Below are positions 34,483 to 44,876 of a DNA stretch of 64,000 nt, in pieces (position 1 is the stretch's first letter; every line of letters starts with the position of its first letter). Below the pieces are notes generated by a model that was given only the letters and a program-made list of their open reading frames with translations, did not search any database and was not told the origin of the DNA. The stretch is taken from contig CP136061.1 of NCBI GenBank assembly GCA_032622095.1, positions 127,854,754 to 127,918,753 on the forward strand. Reading direction: 5' to 3'. Origin of the DNA: Siphonodentalium dalli (Eukaryota; Mollusca; Scaphopoda; Gadilida; Siphonodentaliidae). A program made the position numbers and the translations under genes.

Positions 34483-34600
34483 AGGGACCTACGAATATTC
34501 GAGATTCGATTCGATGTCGATATCGGGCAACCGATTCGAGATGGACACCGAATCGGTCTGCTGATTCGGATATTTTCGAATCGGTGTTACTTTGGTGTAG
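34483..34600. mobile_element. hAT-like terminal fragment with GATTCGATTCG repeats
   Basis: TAGGGACCTACGAATATTCG, 'gattcgattcgatgtcgata', then 'gattcgagatggacaccgaa'. The inverted counterpart 'gattcgcagatcccta' lies at 47747-47762, but the two are 13 kb apart and more likely belong to separate copies. Confidence 0.4.
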
Positions 34601-34839
34601 TCTCGTTTTTTTGCATCTAAATAACACATACCAAACAAGAAAACCATAGTCAAGATCATATTATTAGCCATATAAATAATAATACAATTATTCTATAAAC
34701 TAGCTTTCAAATTTTATGTGGGAAATTTTCATACTTCTATATTTCAAGTTTTCCCGTTTCTCGTGTTATACATTACTTTCTTCAAACTGTCTTCTTTATT
34801 ACACAAGCTGATGGACCCGACTTCGTCCGGGATGTTTCC
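34601..34839. other. no feature recognised
   Basis: AT-rich, no ORF with a domain. Confidence 0.35.
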
Positions 34840-35360
34840 CATCTGATTTCCGGCGAAAGGCGCGATTTGACCTTCAATTGACTATTTCGAAAGTCAAGGT
34901 CAGGTCAGGGTCATGATTTGACCCGTCCAAAACACCCCCACCCGGAGAAAAGTACCACTCGTCGAAATCCGTCCGTTTTACCCCACTTGACCTTTAATTA
35001 ACAATTTTGAAGGTCAAGGTAAGGTCGGAGTCATGATTTGACCCGTCCAAAACACTCCCCCGACAAAAGTACCCATAGGTATCAAATTTCGTCGAAATCC
35101 ACCAGTTTTACCCGATTTGACCTTTGATTGACCACATTAAAGGTCAAGTTCAAGCCGATGTCACGATTTGACCCGTTCAAAACACTCCCCGGACAAAAGT
35201 ATCCCTAGGTATCAAATTTCGCCGAAATTTGTCCGTTTTAACAAATTGACCTTGCATTGACAGTTTTAAAGGTCAAGGTCAGGTCGGGCTCACGATTTGA
35301 CCCGTCCAAAACAATTCCCGGACACAAATACCCATAAGTATCAAATTACGTTGAAATCTA
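34840..35360. repeat. four tandem units of a 'tgacccgtccaaaacac' repeat, about 125 bp each
   Basis: Each unit contains 'ttgacctttaattgac', 'ttgaaggtcaaggtcaggtc', 'atgatttgacccgtccaaaa', 'ccggacaaaagtacccatag' and 'tatcaaatttcgtcgaaatc'. Starts are near 34857, 34985, 35108 and 35235. 'TGACCT/AGGTCA' half-sites recur in every unit but belong to the repeat. Confidence 0.75.
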
Positions 35361-35744
35361 TGGAAAGCCGAAGAGGACATGTTAGTTGCTAATTGCTAGA
35401 CATACGACGCACGACTTGTCGCGGTATTTTAAAGGTGTTTCAAACTAGGAGATAGAAGGATTCTGCGTTTCAAATGGTGATGAATTATAGTAAGTTATTC
35501 AAATTTTATGGCATAAATTGTTATTAAACCCGTATATACTATAACAAAAATGAATGACTCGAAAATTAAGTGGGCCTTTAAACAAAGTCACAATTGCAGT
35601 TAGGCTCATCTCATACTCGTTTAATCAGCGATATTCTGCTGCGCAGTTTGTTATAGTTCCCAGTATCCATTGAGTGTTATAGCCCCACTGTTATAATTCG
35701 CCTTTAGCAGGCGTACTCTTGCCTCAGATTATTGAGATATTAGG
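35361..35744. other. no feature recognised
   Basis: No ORF and no obvious repeat. Confidence 0.35.
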
Positions 35745-36595
35745 TCACACGTAATGACATTAAATCGCATGGAAACATAGCAATTGTGTGGGCTGCTTGG
35801 CGTGAATATTTAATCAGAAATAAAGTCATACGTAATGACATTAAACTCAAGAAAACCCGCGAAAACAAAACAAAATCACATTTAATGTTTTAAGTTATTT
35901 CCTTCATAAAAAGAATCTTCGTGATAATGAGCCCTCCCAATACTTTAGAATATAGAATTAACCTTAAAATAACAAAAACCTTCGGAATACAGAACCTTCG
36001 GAATAGAGAACCTTCTGATTGGTGAACCTTCGGAATAGCGAACATTCAGAGAAATTTCGGAATAGTGGACATTCTGGATAGTGAACCTTCGGAATAGAGA
36101 CATGCCCCCAATATTCATATTATATGCCCAGAGTTCAAAGGTATGGGCCCATAAAATCCTAAATTTGGCCCTTAAAATATTGAACTCCAGAACATCACTT
36201 AAGTCAACTGTACCTGTGTCATGTCCCAATGCGGGAGGGTCCACAATATACCACAACATTCATATTATATGCCAAGAATTAAAAAGTATGGGCCCACGTA
36301 ATGACATTAAATCTCAAGAAAACCCGCGAAAACAAAACAAAATCACATTTAATGTTCTAAGTTAAGTTATTTCCTCCTGTATCTGTATCGGTATGCGCGC
36401 AGGATCAGTTCGGATGTGAGCGCACACTCCGTAAAAAGAATCTTTGTGATAATGAACCCTCTCAAATTAGTCTCAATACTTTAGAATATAGAATTAACCT
36501 AAAAATAAAAAAAACCTTCGGAATAGAGAACCTTCGGAATAGCGGACGTTCGGGATAGCGAACCTTCATAATAGAAACATGCCCCCACAAGTACA
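35745..36595. repeat. direct duplication with CCTTCGGAATAG arrays
   Basis: Two copies of 'aaaacccgcgaaaacaaaac', 'aaaatcacatttaatgtt' and 'aagaatcttcgtgataatga' (35850 and 36315 onward) are each followed by 'aaccttcggaatagagaacc'-type arrays (35980-36105; 36517-36575). 'ttcatattatatgccaagaa' also occurs twice. The CTTCGGA motif links this block with the arrays inside the big inverted repeat (37520-37760) and at 45640-47100. Confidence 0.65.
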
Positions 36596-37036
36596 CCGGT
36601 GACGTAAACACATGTGCTAATCTTTGTTGTACTATCGTGACTCTATCGGTACGATTTATACTCAGTACGAAATAACCATAATAATACAGTCGCCCAGTGG
36701 ATTATCGATCGACCACAGAATATGAAAATCTGCGTACCAAGCAACACCACGGTGTGGCGTAATGACCTGCATGAAATCACAAAAATTGAAGCACAAGGTT
36801 GCCAAGTTAGCCAACATAGGTAATTTTGAATGTATGATGCCGTTCAGAAAAGACGTACATTATGCAAATTACGTTCTTCGATCGCAACGGTGACCATGAT
36901 CAATCAATTTGAAATATGTATAGACACTATATAACTTGTCTACACGGTGCGTGATCGCTAGATACATGCGGAATGGAATGAACAGAAACCTTAGAACAAA
37001 CGTGCTATCATGTTCTTAAATGGACGTCATTATGTG
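36596..37036. other. no gene recognised
   Basis: Sequence between the two CTTCGGA-bearing blocks. Nothing identified. Confidence 0.35.
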
Positions 37037-37333
37037 CGACCAGTGCTGCATATAGGCTGGTTTGGCGCAGTAGTGAAGTACAGATTTGGCACCGGTTGGC
37101 ACCGATCCTGCAAGTACTCAAGGACTGTCCAAGAATGTTCCAAACGGTTCCATGACAGTTCCAAACGGTTCCAAGTTGGCACCACGTATTAATGTTCTTT
37201 GGAGGGGGTTAGAATGGCACCGACCTGGAAGCGCTCAAAGACCAATACAATTTCCAAACCAGGGGGGTATTGCCTCACTTTGGTATATGCTATTTGGCAC
37301 CGTTTGGCACCGATCCTGCAAGTACTCAAATAT
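37037..37333. repeat. partial extra copy of an arm segment of the big inverted repeat
   Basis: 'catataggctggtttggcgc', 'gtgaagtacagatttggcac' and 'cgatcctgcaagtactcaag' match 37866-38140 inside the left arm in the same orientation. It abuts the outer end of the inverted repeat, suggesting a nested or tandem member. Confidence 0.6.
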
Positions 37334-37514
37334 ACTTTGAATATTTTGATGCCCCATGAACGATTTCCGGGCGTTTACACGACATTGGACATGTTTTGGT
37401 AGGGGCCCATATTGTCTGAAATAGCAAGTAGAGGTTTAATAGAGGCAGTAGGAATTTTGGGACCCCTTGGCTTCGCCACTAGACTGTACACTATTTAGTA
37501 AACGATAATACCCC

Positions 37515-37765
37515 GATAAAACAAAATCTTCGGAGAATCGGACCTTCGGAGTTATGGGCCGTCGGAGAATCGGGCCTTCGGAGTTATAGATCTTCGGAGA
37601 ATCGGCCCTTCGGAGTTATAGGTCTTCGGAGTTATAGGTCTTCGGAAAATCGGCCCTTCGGAGTTATGGGCTTTCGGAGAATCGAATCTTGGGAGTTATG
37701 GGCCGTCGGAGAATCGGGTCTTCGGAGTTGTGGGCCTTCGTAGTAATAGGTCTTCGGAAAATCGG
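37515..37765. repeat. CTTCGGAG tandem array, left arm
   Basis: About eleven units alternate 'cttcggagaatcggaccttc' and 'cttcggagttatgggc'. The inverted counterpart is at about 44405-44680 in the right arm. ORFs crossing it on both strands are repeat artefacts. Confidence 0.8.
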
Positions 37766-38264
37766 TCTGACACCGTTGTAACGCCCTCGATTTCCCGGGA
37801 AACAGAAACTGAAAGTCGGAATATTTCTAGGAATTCTGCCGGCAGTGTCGCAGATAACTGGTCTGCTGCATATAGGCTGGTTTGGCGAAGTAGTGAAGTA
37901 CAGATTTGGCACCGGTTGGCACCGATCCTGCAAGTACTCAAGGACCGTCCAAGAATGTTCCAAACGGTTCCAAACGGTTCCAAGTTGGCACCACGTATTA
38001 ATGTTCTTTGGAGGGGGTTAGAATGGCACCGACCTGGAAGCGCTCAAAGATCAAGAAATTTCCAAACCAGGGGGGTATGGCCTAACTTTGGTATATGCTA
38101 TTTGGCACCGTTTGGCACCGATCCTGCAAGTACTCAAAGACAGTCCAATAATGTTCCAAAGTTATTCCAACAAAGTTCCATATACGGTTCCAAGTTGGCA
38201 CCACTTATTAATGTTCTTGGGAGGGGGTTAGAATGGCACAATATTAAAGGGAGGTGATGCAATC

Positions 38265-38665
38265 TCGGTGTACGTTCGTAATAGGTGTATAGTGTACGTT
38301 CGTAATATGTGCATTACGTTATCTACTGTCAGATTATATGTATATCACGTGATGACCTCGATGAACGATGGGATAGCTTCAGCCTTGAATATTAAATTGA
38401 GTTAAAGACGCCACTCTCAGTGTGTGAATATTAAAGGGACACGAGGTACTCAGTGTGAATATTAAGGTGATGTGATACAATCTCGGCGCGTGCATGTTAA
38501 AGTGACACGAGGCAATCTCGGTGTGTGAATATTAAAGGGAGACAAAGCGCACACAATGCATGTTAACGGGAGGTGATGCAATCTTGGTGTGTGAATATTA
38601 AAGGGACACAATGTACTCTAAAGTGACGCACGGCACTCGCAGTGGGTGTAAGTTAAAAGGACACA
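38265..38665. repeat. 'GTGAATATTAAAGGGA' array, left arm
   Basis: Units of roughly 45 bp contain 'gtgtgaatattaaagggaca' and 'gaggcaatctcggtgtgtga'. The mirrored array at about 43555-43945 has the same order reversed. Non-coding. Confidence 0.75.
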
Positions 38666-38905
38666 GAACAAAATTCGAACTAAAATTTCAAAAATAAAGA
38701 AAAAAATATAAAACTTTCAAAACTTAATTTTTTTTCAAAAATTTAAAGAAAAAGTTTTAAAACTTGAAATTTTTATAAAATTTCAAAACTTTTTTCCAAA
38801 AAATCAAAAATTAACAAAAAAAAATCGGGCTCTTATCTCATACATATCGTCTCCCATCCAAATATGAATATATAGCAAAGACGAGAATGATGAAGTTTAT
38901 TGAAA

Positions 38906-39412
38906 TTTAATCATTGTCTGAATCTTTTATTCCTAAGAGTTTCTTGAATTTCCTCATCGCTTCATCCGCATCCCATTCATTAAATGCTGGTATTCTATCA
39001 ATCGTCTGTAAATTTTGAGAAAGAGATCAAACTCTGTGTCGATGCATTCTCATTGAGCTTTTTCCTCAGCCTCTTCTTCCGACATGCCCTCTTCTTCCAT
39101 CTGTCGATCAACCTTATCAGACCACGCTGTCATCGCTTCCGCATCATCGTTGACGCGTTTCAACATACTTTTGAATGTGTCCATCTCGCCGGCGCATCTC
39201 GTAGCTTTCTTACGGCCGGTTACCGCTCTACTACCGGCGATAGTATCATCCTCCGAATCTGACGAATCTGATATCGTTTCCCGTTCATCTTCGTCCGAAT
39301 CTATATCCGTTTGTCGGTCATACGCAGTATCGTAGTATCGCCCGAATATATCGTTCTTCGTTCTTGACATAATTCCGTGTTTACTACTCTTATGTCTTTG
39401 TAGATTGTAGTT
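38906..39412 (-). pseudogene. C2H2/acidic/helical protein gene, left-arm copy (broken)
   Basis: Mirror copy of the right-arm gene. The open part (39370-39050) reads from 'MSRTKNDIFGRY' through the acidic run 'DSDEDERETISDSSDSEDD' to a charged helical segment ('MLKRVNDDAEAM', 'MSEEEAEEKAQ'), where a TGA stops it (CGA in the other arm). The 5' part that would encode the zinc finger is altered: the CxxC block and its ATG are replaced by 'ccccgtaaatcgagaaagat'. Downstream, sequence corresponding to the C-terminus and poly(A)-side 'aataaacttcatcattctcg' is present but has an internal deletion. Nuclear DNA-binding role is inferred only from the finger in the sister copy. Codon content is far more GC-balanced than the flanks. 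Confidence 0.7.
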
Positions 39413-39617
39413 CGTCGATAAGATCTTTCTCGATTTACGGGGAAGAACTATCGTCCTTGTATGATCGAAAAGAAGAGAGAATATGGTGTGGTATCATAAA
39501 CTCGACGCGTTCGTACCTCTATTTTTCTTTTAGAGTTATTGTTCTTATGTAAAAAAAATTGGCGCGCGCGGCCACCTCCCCTCCCTTTTTTCGGCGGGTT
39601 TTTGTTTTTTATTGTGG

Positions 39618-39649
<32 letters not shown>

Positions 39650-39654
39650 AGTAA

Positions 39655-41098
39655 AGAGCAAATCAGCGATAGAGAAGAGGAGAAAAAGAGAAAATGTGCA
39701 AGACGGGAGATGGAAAGAGCATATGAGCAAAAAGGGGAGAGGGGTGAAAGAGTAACCGAGCAAGAGGGGAGGGAAAAAAGAGCAACTGAGCAAGAGGGGA
39801 GAGGGAAAAGAGTAACCGAGCAAGAGGAGAGGAAAAAGAGCAACTGAGAATAGGGCAGGGGAAAAAGAGCGAATGAGAAATAGAGAAGAGGAGAAAAGAG
39901 CAACTGAGAAAGAGGGTGAGAGAAAAGAGCAACTGAGCAAGAGGGGAGAGGAAAAAGAGCAACTTAGCAAGAGGGGGGTGTAAAAGAGCAACTGAGAAGT
40001 AGGGGCTGGGTGAAAATAGCAAATGAGCAATAAAGAGGGAAAAGGAGCAATAGAGGAGAGGGAAAAGAGCAACTGAGAAAGAGGGGAGGGAAAAAGAGCA
40101 ACTTAGCATGAGGGTAGAGGCAAAAGAGCAAATGAGAATAGTGCAAGGGAAAAAGAGCGAATGAGCAATAGAGAAGAGGAGAAAAGAGCAACTGAGAAAG
40201 AGGGTGAGGGAAAAGAGCAACAGAACAAGGGGGGGAGAGCACATGAGCAAGAGAGGGGATGTAAAAGAGCAACTGAGAAGTAGGGGCAGGGGGGGGGGGA
40301 CAAATGAGCAATAAAGAGGGGGAAATAGCAAAAGGGGGGAGAGCAACTGAGCAAAAGGGGAGAGGGAAGAGAGCAACTGAGCAATAGGGGAGAGGGGGGA
40401 GAGAAACTGAGCAAGAGTAGTGGGAAAAGAGCAACTGAGCAAGAGAGGAGAGGGGAAAGAGCAACTGAGCAAGAGAGGAGAGGGAAAAGAGCAACTGAGC
40501 AAGGCAGGAAAGGGAAAAGAGCAAATGAGCAAGAGAGGAGAGGGAAAAGAGCAATTGAACAAGGAGGGGGAGAGTCAAAAAGAGCAACTGAGAAGTAGGG
40601 GCAGGGGGGGAAGAACAGCTGAGCAATAAAGAGGGAAAAAGAGCAATAGGGGAGTGGGAAAAGAGCAACTGAGAAAGAGGGGAAGGGAAACGAGCAACTG
40701 ACCAAGAGAGGAGAGGGAAAATAGCAACTGAGCAAGGAGGGAGAGGCAAAAATAGCAACTGAGCAAAAGGGGAGAGAGGAAGGAGCAACTGAGCAAAAGA
40801 GGAGGGGAAATGAGCAACTGAGCAAGAGGGAGATGAAAAAAGAGCAACTGCGCAAAAGGGGAGAAGGGAAAAGGGCAATAGATCAGAAGGGAACGAGCAA
40901 CTGAGCAAGGAGGGAAGGCAAAAAGAGCAACTGAGCAAAATGGGAGAGGGGAAGAGAGCAACTGATCAATAGAGGAGGGGAAACGAGCAACTGAACAAGA
41001 GGGAGAGGAAAAAAGAGCAACTACGCAAAGGGGGAGAAGGGAAAAGAGCAATGAGCAAAAGATGAGAAGGGTAAAGAGCAAATGTGCTTTCGAGGAAA
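39655..41098. repeat. GA-rich satellite at the centre of the inverted repeat
   Basis: About fifty units of 'gagcaactgagcaagagggg' plus 'agagggaaaa' (roughly 28-31 bp) run with one strand nearly pure purine. Interspersed 'gagcaataaagaggg' units give a longer period. The minus strand reads as long Leu/Ser/Phe/Pro/Cys-rich open frames in three frames at once, a consequence of the repeat. It starts after an A31 tract at 39618-39648. This is the spacer between the arms. Confidence 0.9.
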
Positions 41099-41328
41099 GG
41101 AGAAAAGAGTCTTTAAACAAAATCTTCTTTTTTTTTCGATGCACAATCCCCCTTACACACAAAAACAAAAAAAACTAAAATCCTGCCGAAAAAGGGGAGG
41201 GGGCCGCGCGCGCCAATTTTTTTTACCTAAGAACAATAACTCTAAAAGATAATTAGAGGTACGAACGCGGCGAGTTTATAATACCACACCAAATTCTCTC
41301 TTCTTTTCGATCCCCATAATTCGAGATA

Positions 41329-43111
41329 ATGCACCGGTGCCATTTATGCGGAAATATCTTATCGACGAACTACAATCTACAAAGACATAAGAATAGTAAA
41401 CACGGAATTATGTCAAGAACGAAGAACGATATATTCGGGCGATACGACGATACTGCGTATGACCGGCAAACGGATATAGATTCGGACGAAGATGAACGGG
41501 AAACGATATCAGATTCGTCAGATTCGGAGGATGATACTGTCGCCGGTAGTAGAGCGGTAGTCGGCCGTAAGAAAGTTGCGTGATGCGCCGGCGAGATGGA
41601 CACATTCAAAAGTATGTTGAAACGCGTCAACGATGATGCGGAAGCGATGGCAGCGTGGTCTGATAAGGTTGATCGACAGATGGAAGAGGGCATGTCGGAT
41701 GAAGAGGCTGAGGAAAAAGCTCAACGAGAATGCATCGACACAGAGTTTGATCTCTTTCTCAAAAGTTGCAGACGATTGATAGAATACCATAGTGATGCGG
41801 ACCGGACCGGACCACCTTGGGTGGTCCGGTCCACTGCCAAGGCGGTCCAGTCCGGTCCGGTCCAGGCCATTCCGGTCCGGTACACATGCCTGGACCGGTC
41901 CAAAACGGTCCGGTCCACCTATAATAGGCTATATGTTAATGAATTCTCCGTTTTCTCAAAGTTTTACTCTGTATAGTACAACCTATAAGGTTACTGAGTT
42001 CAGTGCATTGCAATGAGTCCATATTGTATGCACCAGTGTCTGTCTCTGGTGGGGTATACTGGGAACGATGCACGATAATAGTATTTCTAGTAATGCGAAC
42101 ATGGACTAATTAAATGTATTGGACAGATATATAGCTAGGTTCAGAATGTGTTATAACCAATCTAACATATGGCACTCAACTATTCGTATGCATGATTCGT
42201 ATCATACTTATTTTCATTAAATTGAAATTTAAACGAAATAACTATACTATTATTATCTATTGTCGTCTCTGTATTATTGTTATAATTCTTTTTTGCAAAA
42301 CATACTCTCCTAGATGGAGGAAATAAAGATATATATACCTAAGTACAACTACTATTGGATTAATGTGACTGTCTTGTATATGTACTATGTAATGTGGTTT
42401 GCATGTTTCTTCGAGTGAAAAACAATAGAATACTCGATTCGATATCCATCCAAATTGATTAGTTGATGCCATGTTACACTGTTTATGACAAATAGTTCCA
42501 TACTCATTCAGTTGCATGTTTATCGCATTGATAGGGTGCTACACAGTGTTGACCAGTGTAGGGTAGTAGTTATTAAAACAATTTAGAACGAAACAAGCAA
42601 TTTTTATATTTTGAAAATGTTTTCAGAATGCTTAACATTTTGCGACATCAAAGCAGGCGGTCGGAAATCGGCAACATCAAAGCAGGCGGTCGCCCACACT
42701 GGCACTTTCATAAGGAAAGTGACATGTACAAAGTACATCTATACATTGTTTTCGTGGCATCAAACGTTTAATATATATTAACCACTTGAATGCTTCAATA
42801 CATCGTTGCTAATTGATATGACGGCAAATACGCAATAATATTCGCGATAGTTTATTATAACTGAAGTAAAATAGTGGACCGGACCGGAGAGTACCGGACC
42901 GGCGGCAAAAAGCGGTCCGGTCCGGTCCAGTGACACCCGGACCGCATCACTAGAATACCAGCATCGATTGAAAACATCCCCCATACATAACACTATCATG
43001 AAGAAAATGGTCAAGCTGACCAAACTCGGCTATAATAATGAATGGGCTGCGGATGAAGCGATGAGGAAATTCAAGAAACCCTTAGAAATAAAAGATTCAG
43101 ACAATGATTAA
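41329..43111 (+). pseudogene. C2H2 zinc-finger / acidic / helical protein gene, right-arm copy (split by hAT insert and a stop)
   Basis: The ATG at 41329 opens with one C2H2 finger at residues 2-25: C4 and C7 ('HRCHLCGN'), H19 and H24 ('QRHKNSKHG'). An acidic Ser/Asp/Glu stretch ('DSDEDERETISDSSDSEDD') follows. A TGA at 41581-41583 interrupts, where the other arm has a sense codon. The frame resumes at 41596 with charged helices ('MSDEEAEEKAQ') and is then cut by the hAT element 41790-42952 (target GAATACCA). The tail continues at 42961 and ends at TAA 43109-43111. The layout of a single finger, acidic linker and 'EEAEEKA' helix, then a short basic/acidic C-terminus, resembles proteins I associate with virus-like or Maverick-type elements of marine invertebrates. 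That link is from memory and unproven. Confidence 0.7.
41790..42952. mobile_element. hAT-type non-autonomous element, GGACCGG-rich ends, 8-bp target duplication
   Basis: GAATACCA at 41782-41789 and 42953-42960 is an exact duplication. Ends TAGTGATGCGGACCGGACCG and 'acccggaccgcatcacta' are inverted, with dense GGTCCGG/CCGGACC motifs in both subterminal regions (41795-41920, 42875-42945). The 1163-bp interior is AT-rich without a transposase. It is inserted in the C2H2 gene of the right arm. The same tip occurs at 63965-64000. Confidence 0.93.
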
Positions 43112-43189
43112 ATTTCAATAAACTTCATCATTCTCGTCTTTGTTATATATTCATATTTGGATGGGAGACGATATGTATGAGATAAGAGC

Positions 43190-43560
43190 CCGAAACTTTG
43201 AAGTTTCAAAATTAGTAAATTTTATCTTAATTCGTGAAAAATTTGAAGATTTAAAAATAATTGTTTTTAGAACGCTTCAAAAATTTTAAGATGATATTTT
43301 GTTTTATTATTCCGGATTTTTTTGTTTTTTGTTTTTATTTTTTTAAATTTTTGAAGTTTTTGGAAAATTTGATTTTTTTTGTGGTAATTTTTGATTTTTT
43401 TGAAATTTTTGATTTTTTTTTAAATTTTAGAAAATTTCAAGTTTTTTAAGTTTTAAAACTTTTTCTTTAAATTTTTGAAAAAAAATTAAGTTTTGAAAGT
43501 TTGATATTTTTTTGCTTTATTTTTGAAATTTTAGTTCGAATTTTGTTCTGTGTCCTTTTA
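43190..43560. repeat. A/T-tract segment, right arm
   Basis: Homopolymer-like 'aaatttttgaagtttttgga' sequence, mirrored in shorter form at about 38675-38825 in the left arm. The 62-codon Phe-rich open frame is not a gene. Confidence 0.6.
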
Positions 43561-43945
43561 ACTTACACCCACTGCGAGTGCTGTGCGTCACTTTAGAGTG
43601 CATTGTGTCCCTTTAATATTCACACACCGAGATTGCATCACCTCCCGTTAACATGCATTGTGTGCGCTTTGTCTCCCTTTAATATTCACACACCGAGATT
43701 GCCTCGTGTCACTTTAACATGCACGCGCCGAATTGTATCACATCACCTTAATATTCACACTGAGTACCTCGTGTCCCTTTAATATTCACACCCTGAGAGT
43801 GCCGTCTTTAACTCAATTTAATATTCATCGTTCATCGAGGTCATCACGTGATATACATATAATCTGACAGTAGATAACGTAATGCACATATTACGAACGT
43901 ACACTATACACCTATTACGAACGTACACCGAGATTGCATCACCTC
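43555..43945. repeat. 'GTGAATATTAAAGGGA' array, right arm (inverted)
   Basis: Mirror image of 38265-38665 in content and order ('tcactttaacatgcacgcgc', 'ccctttaatattcacacacc'). Confidence 0.75.
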
Positions 43946-44404
43946 CCTTTAATATTGTGCCATTCTAACCCCCTCCCAAGAACATTAATAAGTGGTGCCA
44001 ACTTGGAACCGTATATGGAACTTTGTTGGAATAACTTTGGAACATTATTGGACTGTCTTTGAGTACTTGCAGGATCGGTGCCAAATAGCATATACCAAAG
44101 TGAGGCCATACCCCCCTGGTTTGGAAATTTCTTGATCTTTGAGCGCTTCCAGGTCGGTGCCATTCTAACCCCCTCCAAAGAACATTAATACGTGGTGCCA
44201 ACTTGGAACCGTTTGGAACATTCTTGGACGGTCCTTGAGTACTTGCAGGATCGGTGCCAACCGGTGCCAAATCTGTACTTCACTACTTCGCCAAACCAGC
44301 CTATATGCAGCAGACCAGTTATCTGCGACACTGCCGGCAGAATTCCTAGAAATATTCCTACTTTCAGTTTCTGTTTCCCGGGAAATCGAGGGCGTTACAA
44401 CGGT

Positions 44405-44680
44405 GTCAGACCGATTTTCCGAAGACCTATTACTACGAAGGCCCACAACTCCGAAGACCCGATTCTCCGACGGCCAACAACTCCGAAGACCCGATTCTCC
44501 GACGGCCCATAACTCCCAAGATTCGATTCTCCGAAAGCCCATAACTCCGAAGGGCCGATTTTCCGAAGACCTATAACTCCGAAGACCTATAACTCCGAAG
44601 GGCCGATTCTCCGAAGATCTATAACTCCGAAGGCCCGATTCTCCGACGGCCCATAACTCCGAAGGTCCGATTCTCCGAAG
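44405..44680. repeat. CTTCGGAG tandem array, right arm (inverted)
   Basis: Units 'ctccgaagacctataactcc' and 'gattctccgacggcccataa', the reverse complement of 37515-37765. Confidence 0.8.
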
Positions 44681-44876
44681 ATTTTGTTTTATCGGGGTAT
44701 TATCGTTTACTAAATAGTGTACAGTCTAGTGGCGAAGCCAAGGGGTCCCAAAATTCCTACTGCCTCTATTAAACCTCTACTTGCTATTTCAGACAATATG
44801 GGCCCCTACCAAAACATGTCCAATGTCGTGTAAACGCCCGGAAATCGTTCATGGGGCATCAAAATATTCAAAATTG

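Larger units (their letters stand above)
37334..44876. mobile_element. giant inverted-repeat (foldback-like) element with gene-bearing arms
   Basis: Outer tips 'tttgaatattttgatgcccc' (37336) and 'ggggcatcaaaatattcaaa' (ending about 44873) are perfect inverted copies, and homology continues inward through both arms. In order: the 'tagactgtacactattta' segment, the CTTCGGAG array, the 'ggcaccgatcctgcaagtac' segment, a 'gtgaatattaaaggga' array, an A/T tract and the C2H2 gene. Left arm about 37334-39600; right arm about 41180-44876, which includes a 1163-bp hAT insert. The centre is a 1.4-kb GA satellite (39655-41098). Arms look well over 95% identical by eye. No clear target duplication. Confidence 0.85.

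Noticed and set aside
37010-38257. Plus-strand frames with 'GSKLAPRINVLWRGLEWHRP' as a repeated protein
   Set aside because: The same peptide appears from every copy of the arm segment on opposite strands, with varying ends. It follows the DNA repeat, with no independent sign of selection.
39448-41168. Several long minus-strand open frames (up to 324 codons) rich in Leu/Ser/Phe/Pro/Cys, looking like a membrane or secreted repeat protein
   Set aside because: They are open in two or three frames at once over a simple purine/pyrimidine satellite, with no start context, signal or domain. The satellite fully explains them.
43261-43449. Phe-rich membrane peptide
   Set aside because: Direct translation of A/T homopolymer runs in the right arm.
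37334-44876. Assembly artefact (mirror chimera)
   Set aside because: The arms differ by a target-site-duplicated hAT insertion, distinct stop codons and deletions, so they are independent sequences.
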